Origin: Malus domestica
Taxonomy: Eukaryota > Streptophyta > Magnoliopsida > Rosales > Rosaceae
Direction of reading: 5' to 3'
NCBI RefSeq assembly: GCF_042453785.1
Contig: NC_091675.1
Coordinates: forward strand, 6,894,501 to 6,958,500
Length of the DNA stretch: 64,000 nt
Shown: in pieces, positions 12,901-22,990 of the stretch
Numbering within the stretch: the first letter of the stretch is position 1
Layout of the letters: each line of letters opens with the position of its first letter
The notes under the pieces: model-generated
What the model was told of the DNA's origin: nothing
Seen by the model: only the letters and a program-made list of their open reading frames with translations
Databases searched by the model: none
Program-made: the position numbers and the translations under genes

Positions 12901-13200
12901 AAGGGAGAGCATTAGAGCTGTAAAGAAGCTCGACTGTTTAAAGGTTTTTACCTTTTTCCTCTCTATTTTCGGTTCCAAAAAGTATTTACATGATTTGATA
13001 ACTTGTGGAATTTCTTGATTTGTTAGTTGATATGGTGCCATTTATTTTGTATACAGGATCTGATATTGCGACTTGTAGGGTCGTCGAAAGCCAGTTCCTA
13101 CCTGACTGATTTGTTGTATGGGTTGCTGAAATATGATCCGTCTGAACGCCTCATGGCTCGACAGGCACTTGATCACCCCTTCTTCAAGATTCCAACCTGA
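9917..13200 (+). CDS. AFC3: LAMMER (CLK-type) protein kinase, AFC3-like
   Basis: Twelve exons join in frame: 9917-10024, 10186-10306, 10412-10438, 10526-10679, 10769-10817, 11098-11212, 11375-11466, 11556-11703, 12440-12504, 12584-12681, 12838-12943 and 13057-13200. They give 408 aa. The sequence shows the glycine loop ([15 protein letters not shown], split across exons 3 and 4), VAIK lysine, catalytic loop [11 protein letters not shown], the IDFGS magnesium motif, the STRHYRAPE activation segment, and the family-defining LAMMER motif as [16 protein letters not shown] kinases are nuclear dual-specificity enzymes that phosphorylate SR splicing factors. The short N-terminus ([14 protein letters not shown]) and phrases such as [14 protein letters not shown] fit the AFC3 branch better than AFC1 or AFC2. 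Exon 3 is a 27-nt microexon inside the glycine loop. No broken residue is seen. The second ATG at 9920 is an alternative start. Confidence 0.93.
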
Positions 13201-13310
13201 GGAACCCCATCGCGAGATATAATTAGTTTCCCTATGTTAGGATTCGAAGAAAGCAAAGCTAGCTCATCTAACGATGGCGAGAGATCGAGGGAGGGAGGGA
13301 GGGAGGGAGG

Positions 13311-13365
<55 letters not shown>

Positions 13366-13743
13366 CAAATAGTAAGTTGAGCTTCACTTGTATATGTACA
13401 AGTAGTTTAGTGGCCTCATCTATGAAATACTGAACTTTTCCCTTACCCGTTTTGAATTAGTCTTGGTGATCCTAAAATGCATGGAGTTTTCGTACTTTTT
13501 AGGCGCGCTTTGCCTCATATTTTCACACTCCTTTTTACCTCTTGCATTCCGCTCTTAATTTTGTCCCGTGATTTTCCTTGATCTATTATATTCGACGGCC
13601 AGAAGGTCAGAAATAAAACTGCTATAATCGCTTTTTTTTTTTTTTTATCACCCACAATTTATTATATCACACAAGTACACAACACTGCCATTGAAAGAAA
13701 AAAGTAGACCAATAAGTTAGATGAATTACATGTCAATTGGTTA
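13201..13743. other. Intergenic between convergent genes, with a microsatellite
   Basis: Contains the 3' UTRs of the kinase (plus strand) and the DYW-class PPR gene (minus strand). A purine microsatellite at 13289-13363 lies in the probable kinase 3' UTR. A T-run at about 13631-13645 may be part of the PPR 3' end. No gene is seen. Confidence 0.6.
13289..13363 (+). repeat. Compound purine microsatellite (GGGA)n(GA)n
   Basis: About seven GGGA units pass into about 24 GA units, 90 bp after the kinase stop. The pure purine strand lies on the likely mRNA. Confidence 0.95.
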
Positions 13744-15804
13744 TCACCAATAATCTCCACAAGAACACACGCCGTCCTCAAACTTGTGAAACCTATTTGC
13801 ATCTCTCACCAGAAACACCACCTTCAAAACCTTCGACAAGCCCTTGACAAAAGCATGGCAATCCCCGCACACTCTCAAGTTCTTGAAAATCCGAATCGTT
13901 TTGTTTCCCTTCTCCATTTCACCACACACCAATGCCAGCCCGATTGCCAACTTCTCACTGTGAAATCTCAAGCTCTCCTCCTTCGACTCCTCTTCCACGT
14001 CATGCAGCGCAAACCTCACCCCATGAACATAACCCAGCTGGGATTTTATTCTCTTTTCCATCTCCTTCAACACTTGATGAATCTTTTCCGTAAGCAGGTG
14101 TGTCTCATCCCCATTGTAGAAGAAGTAGACCTCCTTGTTGATCTCCACCCAACTGCGTCCTGCCTCTTTCTTTAACCCTTTCATCTTAAACAGTTTTCTT
14201 ATTCTCTCGCACTCTTTCCAGTAGCCGGCCTCAGCGTAGATGTTTGACAGCATCACATAGTTGACCGGGTTATTGCTGTCCAGTTTCAGAAGCGTCTCGC
14301 CCACTTCTCTCCCAATTTCCAAGTCCCCATGTACTCTACAAGCACTAAGTAGAGTTTGCTGTATTCCAACATTCGGTTTCAAAGGCATGTTGTCGATGAG
14401 ATTCTTGGCTTCTTTTACGCGTCCGGCTCTGCCAAGGAGATCGACCATGCAAGCATAATGCTCTACAATTGGTTTGATCCGTTTGTCGAGACACAATCTT
14501 GAGAAGTAATCTTCGCATTCTTCTATTAGTCCAGAATGGCTGCAGGCTGAGAGCACGGCCAAGTAAGTCACCCCATCGGGTTCTATGTCATCCGATTGCA
14601 TTTGTTGGAACAGACGTACAGATTTCCTTCCAAGACCATGCTTGCCGTAGCCTGTGATCATAATCGTCCAAGAAATTACATTCCTCGCCGGAGTTTCATT
14701 AAACAGTCTTTCTGCCTCGTCTGTTAATCCACACTTGAGATACATATCCAGAATCGAATTAGTTACTGATATGTCTAAACCAGATGGGATTTTGATGGTG
14801 AAAGCATGCATTTGCCTACCTTGTTCAACCAGGGCAAAATCAGCAAACACGCCCATAAGGCTTGAGAGAACAAACCCATCTACTCGATGATCGATACTAA
14901 CCCTGAGCTGCCTAAACAAATCCATGGCTTGTAGTAGATTGCATTCTTGGGCATAACCAAGAATAAGGGAACTCCAGGATACTAAATTCTTCTGTTCAAT
15001 TTGATCGAATACCCTCTGAGCTTCAGTTAAGTGCCCACATTTTACGTACAGATCGACAAGAGCACCAGCAATAGTAGTCCGAACTGAGCACAGGAATCCT
15101 CTTGTGATTAAGGAGGAATGTATTTGGCTTCCTTGCCGGACTGCTCCAATACCACTGCAAGCTTTCAGCGTACTCGTAATCGTATATTCGTCGGGGACTT
15201 CTCCTAGCCCTTGCATTTTCCTAAATAAGAGCAAAGCACTCTCCCCATTTCCTTCAAGTGTGAATGCGGCTATCATCGCGTTCCAACTGATAAGATTCTT
15301 AACTGGCATAACATCGAACATTCGTGCTGCTTCGCGAAATCTTCCACATTTCGCATACATGTCGAGGATAGAATTGCTCACCACCGTAACCCATTCAAAA
15401 CCAGATTTGGTGCACATATTGTGAATCTGCATTCCATTCTCAACAATGCCCACAAACCCAGACGCCTTAAGATTGATCGAAAAGGTGAACTCATTCGGCT
15501 TAATTCCCGAAAATCCCATTCGACTAAATAGAGACAGTGAGCCTTTGGCATTACCATTCTGTAAGTATCCACACATTAAAGCCGTCCACGAAACAACATT
15601 TCTCTCAGGCATTCTATCAAACACCTCAAGGGCAATCCCCATTCTCCCGCATTTGCCATACATATCTATAAGATCGTTGTTCAACATTAAGTCAAGCCCA
15701 AATCCCAATCTCATCACCATCCCATGAGCCTGCAGTCCCTGATCAAGCAGCAAATTCTTCGAGCAGTTCCGAAGGATATTCGCCAACCTCTGCCGCTCAT
15801 TCAT
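13744..15804 (-). CDS. PPR protein, PLS-DYW class (At3g15130-like)
   Basis: Single-exon gene, 686 aa, starting [20 protein letters not shown]. The body is a run of PLS-type PPR motifs (for example [47 protein letters not shown]). The E region and a complete DYW domain follow, with the deaminase HxE motif ([12 protein letters not shown]), the second zinc-binding site ([15 protein letters not shown]) and the terminal CSCGDYW. It closely resembles Arabidopsis At3g15130 throughout. DYW proteins bind organelle RNA and carry out C-to-U editing; the target of this one cannot be read from sequence. I chose the ATG at 15804 because it matches the Arabidopsis start; the frame stays open four codons upstream but only to a TTG. 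The gene is head-to-head with the next PPR gene. Confidence 0.93.
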   Translation of the reverse strand: MNERQRLANILRNCSKNLLLDQGLQAHGMVMRLGFGLDLMLNNDLIDMYGKCGRMGIALEVFDRMPERNVVSWTALMCGYLQNGNAKGSLSLFSRMGFSGIKPNEFTFSINLKASGFVGIVENGMQIHNMCTKSGFEWVTVVSNSILDMYAKCGRFREAARMFDVMPVKNLISWNAMIAAFTLEGNGESALLLFRKMQGLGEVPDEYTITSTLKACSGIGAVRQGSQIHSSLITRGFLCSVRTTIAGALVDLYVKCGHLTEAQRVFDQIEQKNLVSWSSLILGYAQECNLLQAMDLFRQLRVSIDHRVDGFVLSSLMGVFADFALVEQGRQMHAFTIKIPSGLDISVTNSILDMYLKCGLTDEAERLFNETPARNVISWTIMITGYGKHGLGRKSVRLFQQMQSDDIEPDGVTYLAVLSACSHSGLIEECEDYFSRLCLDKRIKPIVEHYACMVDLLGRAGRVKEAKNLIDNMPLKPNVGIQQTLLSACRVHGDLEIGREVGETLLKLDSNNPVNYVMLSNIYAEAGYWKECERIRKLFKMKGLKKEAGRSWVEINKEVYFFYNGDETHLLTEKIHQVLKEMEKRIKSQLGYVHGVRFALHDVEEESKEESLRFHSEKLAIGLALVCGEMEKGNKTIRIFKNLRVCGDCHAFVKGLSKVLKVVFLVRDANRFHKFEDGVCSCGDYW

Positions 15805-15831
15805 CCTTCCGAGCAACCCTGTTAGTCCCTA
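15805..15831. promoter_or_regulatory. 27-bp spacer between two divergent PPR start codons
   Basis: The ATGs at 15804 (minus) and 15832 (plus) are separated by only 27 bp. Any 5' UTR or promoter for either gene must lie within the coding sequence of the other, unless the transcripts are leaderless, which is unlikely. Confidence 0.75.
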
Positions 15832-17460
15832 ATGGCAACGAGAATCAGCGCCTTATCTGTCAGAGAACTGGAGAATTCCTTCGTACCCAAGTTACTAAAT
15901 TGCAAAAGCACAAAAGGGTTGAAGAAAATTCACGCTCAGATTGTGAAGCTCTCGTTGTCACAGAGCAATTTCTTGGTGACAAAAATGGTGGATGTGTGTG
16001 ACAACAGTGGGGATTTGCGCTACGCTGGCTTGCTATTTGAACAAGTTATGGAGCCAAACGTCTTTCTGTTCAACGCCATGATCAGAGCTAATACGCATAA
16101 TCAAATATATGATTTAGCAATCAGTTTGTATAAGCAAATGCTGAGAGAAGCAGAAAACCAAAAACTTCCTGACAAATTCACGTTCCCGTTTGTGATCAAA
16201 TCTTGCGCGGCGATTTTCTGTGAAGTTCTGGGGAGGCAAGTTCATGCCCAAGTGTGTAAATTTGGGCCGAAGTCGCATTTGCTGATTGAGAATGCTTTGA
16301 TGGATTTGTATTTGAAATGTGATAATTTAGCAGATGCACACAAGGTGTTTGACGGAATGTCTGAACCGGATGTCATTTCTTGGAATAGTCTCCTTTCTGG
16401 GTATGTTAGATTGGGGAAGATGAGAGGGGCAAGGGCAGTGTTTGAGGAAATTCCTACCAAGACTATTGTGTCTTGGACAGCAATGGTTTCAGGGTATACG
16501 AGAATCGGGTGCTACGCCGAAGCTCTGGATATGTTCCGGCGAATGCAAATGCTGGATAATGAACCTGATGAGATTAGTATCGTTTCTGTTTTGCCGGCTT
16601 GCTCACAGCTTGGAGCTCTTGAGGTTGGGAAATGGATTCACATGTACTCGGAAAAGAAGCAGCTATTGCAGTCGGTTTGTGTTTGCAATGCCCTGATTGA
16701 AATGTACATGAAGTGTGGCTGCATTGATGAGGCTTGGCACTTGTTTGATCAGATGTTGGAGAGGGATGTGATTTCTTGGAGTACCATGATTGCAGGGCTG
16801 GCGAATTACGGGAAAGCTCGCGAAGCAGTTGAACTGTTTCAAGAGATGCAAATATTGAAGGTTGAACCGAATGGCGTTACATTTCTAGGTCTTTTATCAG
16901 CCTGCACACATGCTGGTTTATGGGATGAGGGAGTCAAGTACTTTGATTCTATGAGAGAAGGTCATAATATAGAACCGGAAATCGAGCATTATGGTTGTTT
17001 AGTTGATCTTCTGGGACGTGCCGGACACCTTGATCAGGCTCTTGACAGAATAAACAAGATGCCGATGAATCCAGGCTCAAAGATTTGGGGTTCGTTGTTA
17101 AGTTCCTGCAGGACTCATTGCAATCTCGAGATTGCCATTACTGCTATGGAGCACCTTTCGGTGCTTGAACCAGATGATGCAGGGAACTATGTGCTACTTT
17201 CCAATATATATGCAGACCTAGGGAAGTGGGAGGATGTGTCAAGGATGAGGAAACTTATAAGAAGTAAGAGCATGAAGAGAACCCCAGGTTGCAGTTCGAT
17301 CGAGGTTGACAATGTGGTTATGGAATTCGTAGCCGGTGATGATTCAAAACCATTTGCGAGAGACATCTTTTCCATGCTAGAGCTGCTTCTTTCGGAGCAG
17401 AACATACCAGATGATAAGTTGGAGGCTACACCAGAGGACTGCAGTCAACTTTTGTGTTAA
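15832..17460 (+). CDS. MEF21: PPR protein, PLS-E class (MEF21/At2g20540-like)
   Basis: Single-exon gene, 542 aa, starting MATRISALSVRELENSFVPK. PLS-type PPR motifs run through the body (DVISWNSLLSGYVRLGKMRG, TIVSWTAMVSGYTRIGCYAE, NALIEMYMKCGCIDEA, DVISWSTMIAGLANYGKA). They are followed by E/E+ motifs (KIWGSLLSSCRTHCNLEI, GNYVLLSNIYADLGKWEDVS, GCSSIEVDNVVMEFVAGDD). There is no DYW domain, so editing would need a DYW partner. It resembles Arabidopsis At2g20540 (MEF21, mitochondrial editing of a cox3 site) almost end to end. Orthology is inferred from whole-length similarity. The frame is intact. The start codon faces that of the DYW-class PPR gene 27 bp away. Confidence 0.9.
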   Translation: MATRISALSVRELENSFVPKLLNCKSTKGLKKIHAQIVKLSLSQSNFLVTKMVDVCDNSGDLRYAGLLFEQVMEPNVFLFNAMIRANTHNQIYDLAISLYKQMLREAENQKLPDKFTFPFVIKSCAAIFCEVLGRQVHAQVCKFGPKSHLLIENALMDLYLKCDNLADAHKVFDGMSEPDVISWNSLLSGYVRLGKMRGARAVFEEIPTKTIVSWTAMVSGYTRIGCYAEALDMFRRMQMLDNEPDEISIVSVLPACSQLGALEVGKWIHMYSEKKQLLQSVCVCNALIEMYMKCGCIDEAWHLFDQMLERDVISWSTMIAGLANYGKAREAVELFQEMQILKVEPNGVTFLGLLSACTHAGLWDEGVKYFDSMREGHNIEPEIEHYGCLVDLLGRAGHLDQALDRINKMPMNPGSKIWGSLLSSCRTHCNLEIAITAMEHLSVLEPDDAGNYVLLSNIYADLGKWEDVSRMRKLIRSKSMKRTPGCSSIEVDNVVMEFVAGDDSKPFARDIFSMLELLLSEQNIPDDKLEATPEDCSQLLC

Positions 17461-17935
17461 AATCGGGAGACAATCGGGCTGAGAAACGCCCAGAAAACAA
17501 AACTGTAAACCTCACTTATTCTTTCAGGAATCTAAATTGTTTTTTCTCATAGCTGGTTACCCTCAAGTTGCAACCCATTGCATTCCATTAGCAGTTTTAC
17601 CTGAACTGTATGACTTGACCAAAGTTGGTTTTGCAGATGAGGAGGCTAACGGCCAGAGGAAAATGGTGCTAGAACTATCAAGACAAGTAGGAAACTGGCG
17701 AAGACGAAAGGTACTAGCTCTTCTTTCAATCATTTTTGTTAATCCCAAATGAATATATAGGTGCTAACATAAAGAAAACATTGCTATATTTCTCCAACTG
17801 CAGATTTCCTACCAATACAAAATGACACAAGGACAACAAAAATATCGGAAATTCGGAAGCAAAGTTGATCAGTTTCATTGATATAAACTCCCATACCACA
17901 GAAAAACAAACGTACAAATCCTACTCCTAGCTGAA
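17461..17935. other. Intergenic between convergent genes
   Basis: Holds the 3' ends of the MEF21-like gene (plus) and the GET2-like gene (minus). A 71-codon open stretch at 17537-17752 has no family signature I recognise, so I treat it as 3' UTR or spacer. Confidence 0.5.
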
Positions 17936-18989
17936 CTACTGAGCAAAAGAGAGGCCACAAACAACAATTATTGCATACACAGCACAATCCATAAACAGAG
18001 CATCAAGTACCTTCTTCCCCAACAAGCCTATCCCTAAAGCCTTGCCTAACCGCTCAGCCCACTCATACTCGCTACCACTCATAGTTTGACCCTCACCAAT
18101 TCCGGCAGGCACTCTGTGGTGTCTTTGTTGACCGCTGTCAAAAATTCGAGCAAGCACAAGTGTCACATTGGTCACCAAAACCAGGTACAGAGGCCTAAAA
18201 CCCATAAGGGTTTTCACCAATTTACTACCCAGTAGAGGAAAACCCAGATGGGAAAAAACCACCAGTACCGCAATCGCCATGGAAATGTAAATTCGGATCC
18301 TTTCTGATACTTCAATGGCGCCACTTATTCTACTCGCAGTGAAAAGTCTAGGCTTCTCAAATGACAATGATGATGGTCGTGACTCATTCTGAACAGTTGA
18401 TGGTCGTGACTCATTCTGAACAGTTGATGGTGGTGATTCATCCTGAACCGTTGACGATGATGACCGTCTTTCCTCAATCTCAGGAGTGAAAACTGCAGAC
18501 CCACAACCGCCATTATCAAACACAACAACAGCAACTAAGGATGGAGACTATTGGAGATAAGAGTGAAAGAGGGTACCTGGGATTTGACCAGGGACGTGGG
18601 TTTCGGTCTGGGACGTCGGTGATTCATTCTGAACCGTTGATGGTGCTGACCACATTTCCTCAATCTCAGGAGTGAAAACTGCAGACCCACAACCGCCATT
18701 AGCAACTACAACAACAAAGCAACTAAAGATTAAGGCTTTTGGAGATAGAGAGAAAAAGGGTACCTGGGATTTGATCTGGGACGTGGGTTCTGGGAATCTG
18801 ATCCGGGGAAATCGACGGCCGGGATGGCAGGGCTGTATCTTCGCTGTGAGTTGCTGGGTCTGGCGGTGGTGAAGAAGAAAAAGAGGAGGAGGGGGGTAGG
18901 GTTTGGATCCGACCCGTGATTAGGGCAAGGCGGTCGGACCCTCGCTCCATGATCTTCCTCCGTCGGGCTTCTCGGCTGTTTGTGGTCAT
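17936..18989 (-). CDS. Probable GET2/CAML-like tail-anchor receptor subunit, with duplicated exon
   Basis: Minus-strand exons 18989-18764, 18678-18577 and 18492-17936 join in frame to 294 aa. The N-terminus (MTTNSREARRRKIMERGSDR, then LALITGRIQ) is a basic motif followed by a hydrophobic/Gly segment, as in yeast GET2, animal CAML and the plant GET1-interacting protein, where it contacts the GET3 ATPase. A Ser/Pro-rich linker follows. Three hydrophobic segments come near the C-terminus (IYISMAIAVLVVFSHLGFPL, PLYLVLVTNVTLVLARIF, DCAVYAIIVVCGLSF), as expected for an ER membrane subunit of the tail-anchored-protein insertase. Exon 2 (102 nt, 34 codons) is a duplicate of the start of exon 3, and the two introns are near-identical copies (85 and 84 bp). 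Exon 3 also has about three tandem copies of a nine-residue unit, STVQNESRP. The assignment rests on layout and N-terminal motif, not a search. Confidence 0.65.
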
Positions 18990-20055
18990 TTTTTCCTTCA
19001 ATCAATCGATGACCGCTTCGTATTTTGCTTCTCAGCAAAGGCTGCAGTTCATACAAGTCTGTGATATCAGCTCTAGTTCTGGGTCGGTTGGTTTTGGATT
19101 CTCTGCTTTTGATTCGGACCCGAGTCCGATAGTAGTAAATTCCCAACTTGACCTCGTCTATTAACCAGCCTTTTTTCTATTTCTCATTTATATATCTCAT
19201 GAAATTTGAACTCAAAAACTGACTTCAACAAAATAAAGACTGAATTTCACCGACAATGGTTATAGGCTATTACTTGACTCCACAACAATTCCTTGATTCA
19301 ATTATTTAATAAAAAACATTGATTGAAAATGAGAATAAGTGTGTGTTTCAATACAATGGAGTCTGAGTTTCACTGACAACAGTTATCGATAGTTAATTAT
19401 GTATCGGCAATGTCTTTGTTCAAACTTAATCAAAATTATTCATTGGAGGTGAGAATGAGTGTGTCTCACAAAGTGAATATTGAGTGTCACTAAACGAAAT
19501 AGTCAATATTTATTAACTAGTCATCAATGATAATTGTCGATTCAATAACCTAATCACAACCGTCTACAAAAGAGTGAGAAATGAGCTCTTTTCAAAAGTA
19601 CAACTAATTAATTTTTTCTTACCAATTACCGATTTCGGTGGGATGGGAGAGCCTCGAATTCGGATGAGAAGGCCACAATGGTGCTTGGTTCCCACTATGA
19701 CACCAGCCCTCCTCCTTTCCAATTACCAACTTTGATAACTGATAAGTATTAACTATGAATGTCATTTAGTACTCCGGTCTAGTGATATTTCTCTTTACCT
19801 ATAAGTGATTTTAACGAAATTATTATGACCGACACATTGCGGGAGTGCATGTTGCAAAATTGCTTTCTTAAATAGCATGAATAATGACGTGCTTCTTTGT
19901 AAAATATAAGTTCAACAAAAAATTGTAAATCAAAGATTTCAAAAACCAGATGATCTTCTCAAGAGTAGTTAGAAAACTCCTTCAAAAGAAAGAATAATCC
20001 ACTAGTATTTTTCAGTTAATCAATCCATCTGTCGACTAAGATAGAACACCCCGAG
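18990..20055. other. Intergenic with degenerate tandem repeats
   Basis: Contains the promoter of the GET2-like gene, then AT-rich non-coding DNA. From about 19230 to 19500 a unit of very roughly 115-130 bp recurs about three times in degraded form (TGAATTTCACCGACAA, TGAGTTTCACTGACAA and TTGAGTGTCACTAA; AATGAGAATAAGTGTGTG and GTGAGAATGAGTGTGTC). No gene is supported. Confidence 0.45.
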
Positions 20056-20790
20056 TCATAGAGATGGCGCAATGCGTCTGTAAACCGCTCGGAAAGTCTG
20101 TCCCCCATTTCTGTCAACCTTCTGTCCTTCCTCCGTTGCAGAACTCAAGAGCTTCGTAACTGGATCTGCTTTGAGCTCTTCGTCGGTGAGAGCTTCAAAC
20201 ATGGGGTGATTCTCCAAGCAAGCCTTCATCCAGTCTCCAAGTTCCTCAACATCCGCAATTGTGTATATGATCCCACCGCCTTCTAGAACATAAGCATACT
20301 CGTCCAGCAAGAAAGGACTGATCACTCTACGCCGATGATTTTTCTCTTTGAAGTGAGGATCCGGGAACAGGAAAAACATCTTTGAAAGCTGCCCCTTCTC
20401 AAAGTAGTTTGGAATGTATTACATGGAATTAGTCCGAACGACTGAGACATTTTGGTATTGATCCGGATTTGTCACCCTTAATGCCAAGATCCTTTCCTTC
20501 ACGTACTCTGTCACCTTATCCCTAAGCTCCATTCCGATCATCAAAGTCTCGGGGAAAAGGGTTGACAGACTTATCAGAAGCCCCCCAAAACCACAACCGA
20601 TATCTGCAAACTGAACCTTCTTACAGCTATCAACTTGATCAAATGAGGGTAAGTATTGCTGGTAATGAAGAGAATAATCTACGTGACGCGGGGAGACAGG
20701 TACTGGAAAGATGGAGTCACTCAGAGGGTTGCTGTGTGCTCTTTCTCGGTAGAAGCGCTTCCGAGGCAGGCCAGTTGACTTGGGAATCAT
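20056..20790 (-). pseudogene. tRNA (guanine-N7)-methyltransferase (TrmB/TRM8 family) with in-frame stop
   Basis: The 245-codon frame starts MIPKSTGLPRKRFYRERAHS and carries the SAM-binding motif FADIGCGFGGLL, GMELRDKVTEYVKERI, the catalytic-site block FFLFPDPHFKEKNHRRR, and GGIIYTIADVEELGDWM. It ends VYRRIAPSL. This is the plant TrmB/TRM8 catalytic subunit, which makes m7G46 in tRNAs, at close to full length. Codon 124 (20421-20419, minus strand) is TAA between NSM and YIPNYFEKG, where the family has Lys; one base change from AAA would explain it. A product ending there would lack the PDPHFK block and be inactive. The rest of the frame is clean, so the lesion is recent, or it is a sequencing error or variant allele. 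A spliced 5' UTR (next entry) argues against a processed copy. Confidence 0.82.
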
Positions 20791-21300
20791 AAAATGCCAA
20801 ACTGCAAGCAATGTATGAACCATTAACGAAATCTGTATTCCTTGGATTCTAACTAGACAAACCAAATTGTAAGGAAAGAGGGTTGTTTCGGATATCTGAC
20901 TTTTTCCGCTTCTCTTAAATTCCAAATAATTTATTGGTGCATAAATTCGAAAACAATTTCATAGCGGCATTACAGCAAACAGGTGGTGGGCGTATGTAAC
21001 ACGTACCAATTTCAACAAAACGAAGAAGATGAATGTTTACCACAGACTAAAAAATCAATAGAAAACAAAATTAAATCATTTGAATTGTTCAGAAGAAGCC
21101 TCAGATGGCCGTACAACCACAACAACAATGGAAAACCAGAGAAGGAAGGTTCAAAGAGAAGAAACACAGACCTGGGAACAAAATTTGAAGCTTTTTGGAA
21201 GATGGAGGAGCTCTGCTACAGAGTGTCGGAGGCCGGGAGGGAAAGTACTGAGCAACTGGAATTAATTTACAGAGCCAGACAGGTCGGAGAGAAACGAAAA
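20791..21300 (-). other. Probable 5' UTR intron and leader exon of the TrmB-family gene
   Basis: On the minus strand a consensus donor (CCCAG|GTCTGT, exon ending at 21172) and an acceptor (CTTGCAG|TTTGG, exon resuming at 20801) would remove a 370-bp intron just before the ATG at 20790. This is inferred from splice signals only. Confidence 0.4.
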
Positions 21301-22827
21301 GGAGACACTAAGGTTGGGCTCTCGTTTAGGTTTGGGCTCTGGTGTATGCGGGTTGACTCAATTAGCCCAATTTCTTCAGGGTTAATATATCCAAGCCCAT
21401 TTTGATACAAGTAAATAAAAATGTGCCACGAGGTCCACGGGCCACGACTTGATGGCCGATGACCCAGTTATTTTTTCGAGGTGACGCTCTTCTGGCACAC
21501 AAAATTTTCACATTTTGTTGGCCCACTCTGCAATACCTGTAAATCTTACATACAAGTACGTTATTTTTGTGTGTCGAATAGCTCATATAAAAATAATTAA
21601 TGAGGAGGGACAAAATAACTAATGAAAAGAAGCATTGAGAAATGGTTTTTCATAAAATCACTTAAATAATCACTAAACACGTGGAATGCATTTCTCTTCA
21701 ATATCCTTAAAGTAATTATCCAATTAATTTTATTGTTTTTTTTATAATATTGGTGGTGGAGAAATCGAACACATGACGTTATGTGCAAGAATCGAACAAT
21801 ATATCGCCGGTGTCGAAGTAATGTTCTTTAATCACTTCGCTGCAAGCCCATTGTAAAGACTAAAATATTTAGTTAAGAAAGAAAAATTCAAGCCCCAAAT
21901 TCTTAGCTCTAAAATTGCCGAAACCATCTGGTACTCCAAAGTCAAACTTCAAATATGAAGTTGTTCTAGAAAAAAAATCCACTACATTACAAAGATCTGA
22001 TTCAACAGAATTTAGTGTAATGGGTAATGCTAGGAAGACCAGATTTGTAGACAAAATTGTAAAAAAATGGCATGGAAACTCATGATTTGATTATTACTTA
22101 AGCATTAATAAACGTGTTCATTTCTTATTGATAACACATCATTTAATTTGCAAATTTAGTCTCCATTTACCCTAGTGTAATTTAGTGCATTGACGCATGC
22201 TAATAAGAGTCTAGTATATCAAGACGATATCTAATGATCGACTCGTGCCTTGAACAAACTTTGATCTGAGTTTTCCTTGTACTTCTTTTTCAAGATATTA
22301 ATTAGATCTCTACATATATTGCTAAGTGTATATAACTAACTCTCGACACCTCTGTATATGCAGGCAGAAGCAATTTACTGCCCGTCGTATGTAAATATTT
22401 TTACATCCCATCGTATGTGTTCTTGTCGTAATTATACGCATGTTTATATGTAACAGGATATCTAAATTTAGTAAAACACAATCTCAGTTCTCAACAGAAA
22501 TCAGGCAAAACGTGTCCTTTAATGTTTCTCGCCATAGTTAGCTTGCTGTGGGTACAAAGTCTTAATATAGCAAATTGATGGGTCTGTCTGCATGCATGGC
22601 TCGAGTTTCTAATTAAGTTCTAATTAAGGTCTAATTCTCACCTAACTTGACCAATAAGCATCCTGTGTTGACATATTTTGAACAAGAAATGCCAATAAAA
22701 TTAACCATTACATCTAACTTACGTACATACGCACGTATAATCAAGCACATGATTAAGTAAGGACAGTACTGTTCACAAAACTATCTATTAACTGTAACAA
22801 GGATCATAATTATAGACTTAGCTCTCG

Positions 22828-22990
22828 TTTGGAAATCCTTTTAAAATAATTGAAAGTAGTGCTTTTAGAGAGAATGTTTTTAGTTCTAAAAACACTTGAA
22901 GTACTGTTTTAGGATTCACTTGAATTTTTTACTAAGGATTGGTTACAAAAATAGTTTCACCGCAAAAGCCTTTCAGTCATTTATGAGCCA
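22828..22990. mobile_element. MITE-like foldback element
   Basis: The ends (CTCGTTTGGAAATCCTTTTA on the left; a partial complement near AAGCCTTTCAGTCATTTATG on the right) and internal sequence (ACTAAGGATTGG, AAGTACTGTTTTAGGATTC) recur in the opposite order at 31098-31215. That marks a dispersed family. Limits are approximate and no target duplication was identified. Confidence 0.45.

Noticed and set aside
15805-15816. Four-codon N-terminal extension of the DYW-class PPR protein
   Set aside because: It would need a TTG start. The ATG at 15804 matches the Arabidopsis counterpart.
21080-21405. ORFs opposite the leader of the TrmB-family gene
   Set aside because: They overlap a likely 5' UTR exon and intron on the other strand and show no domain.
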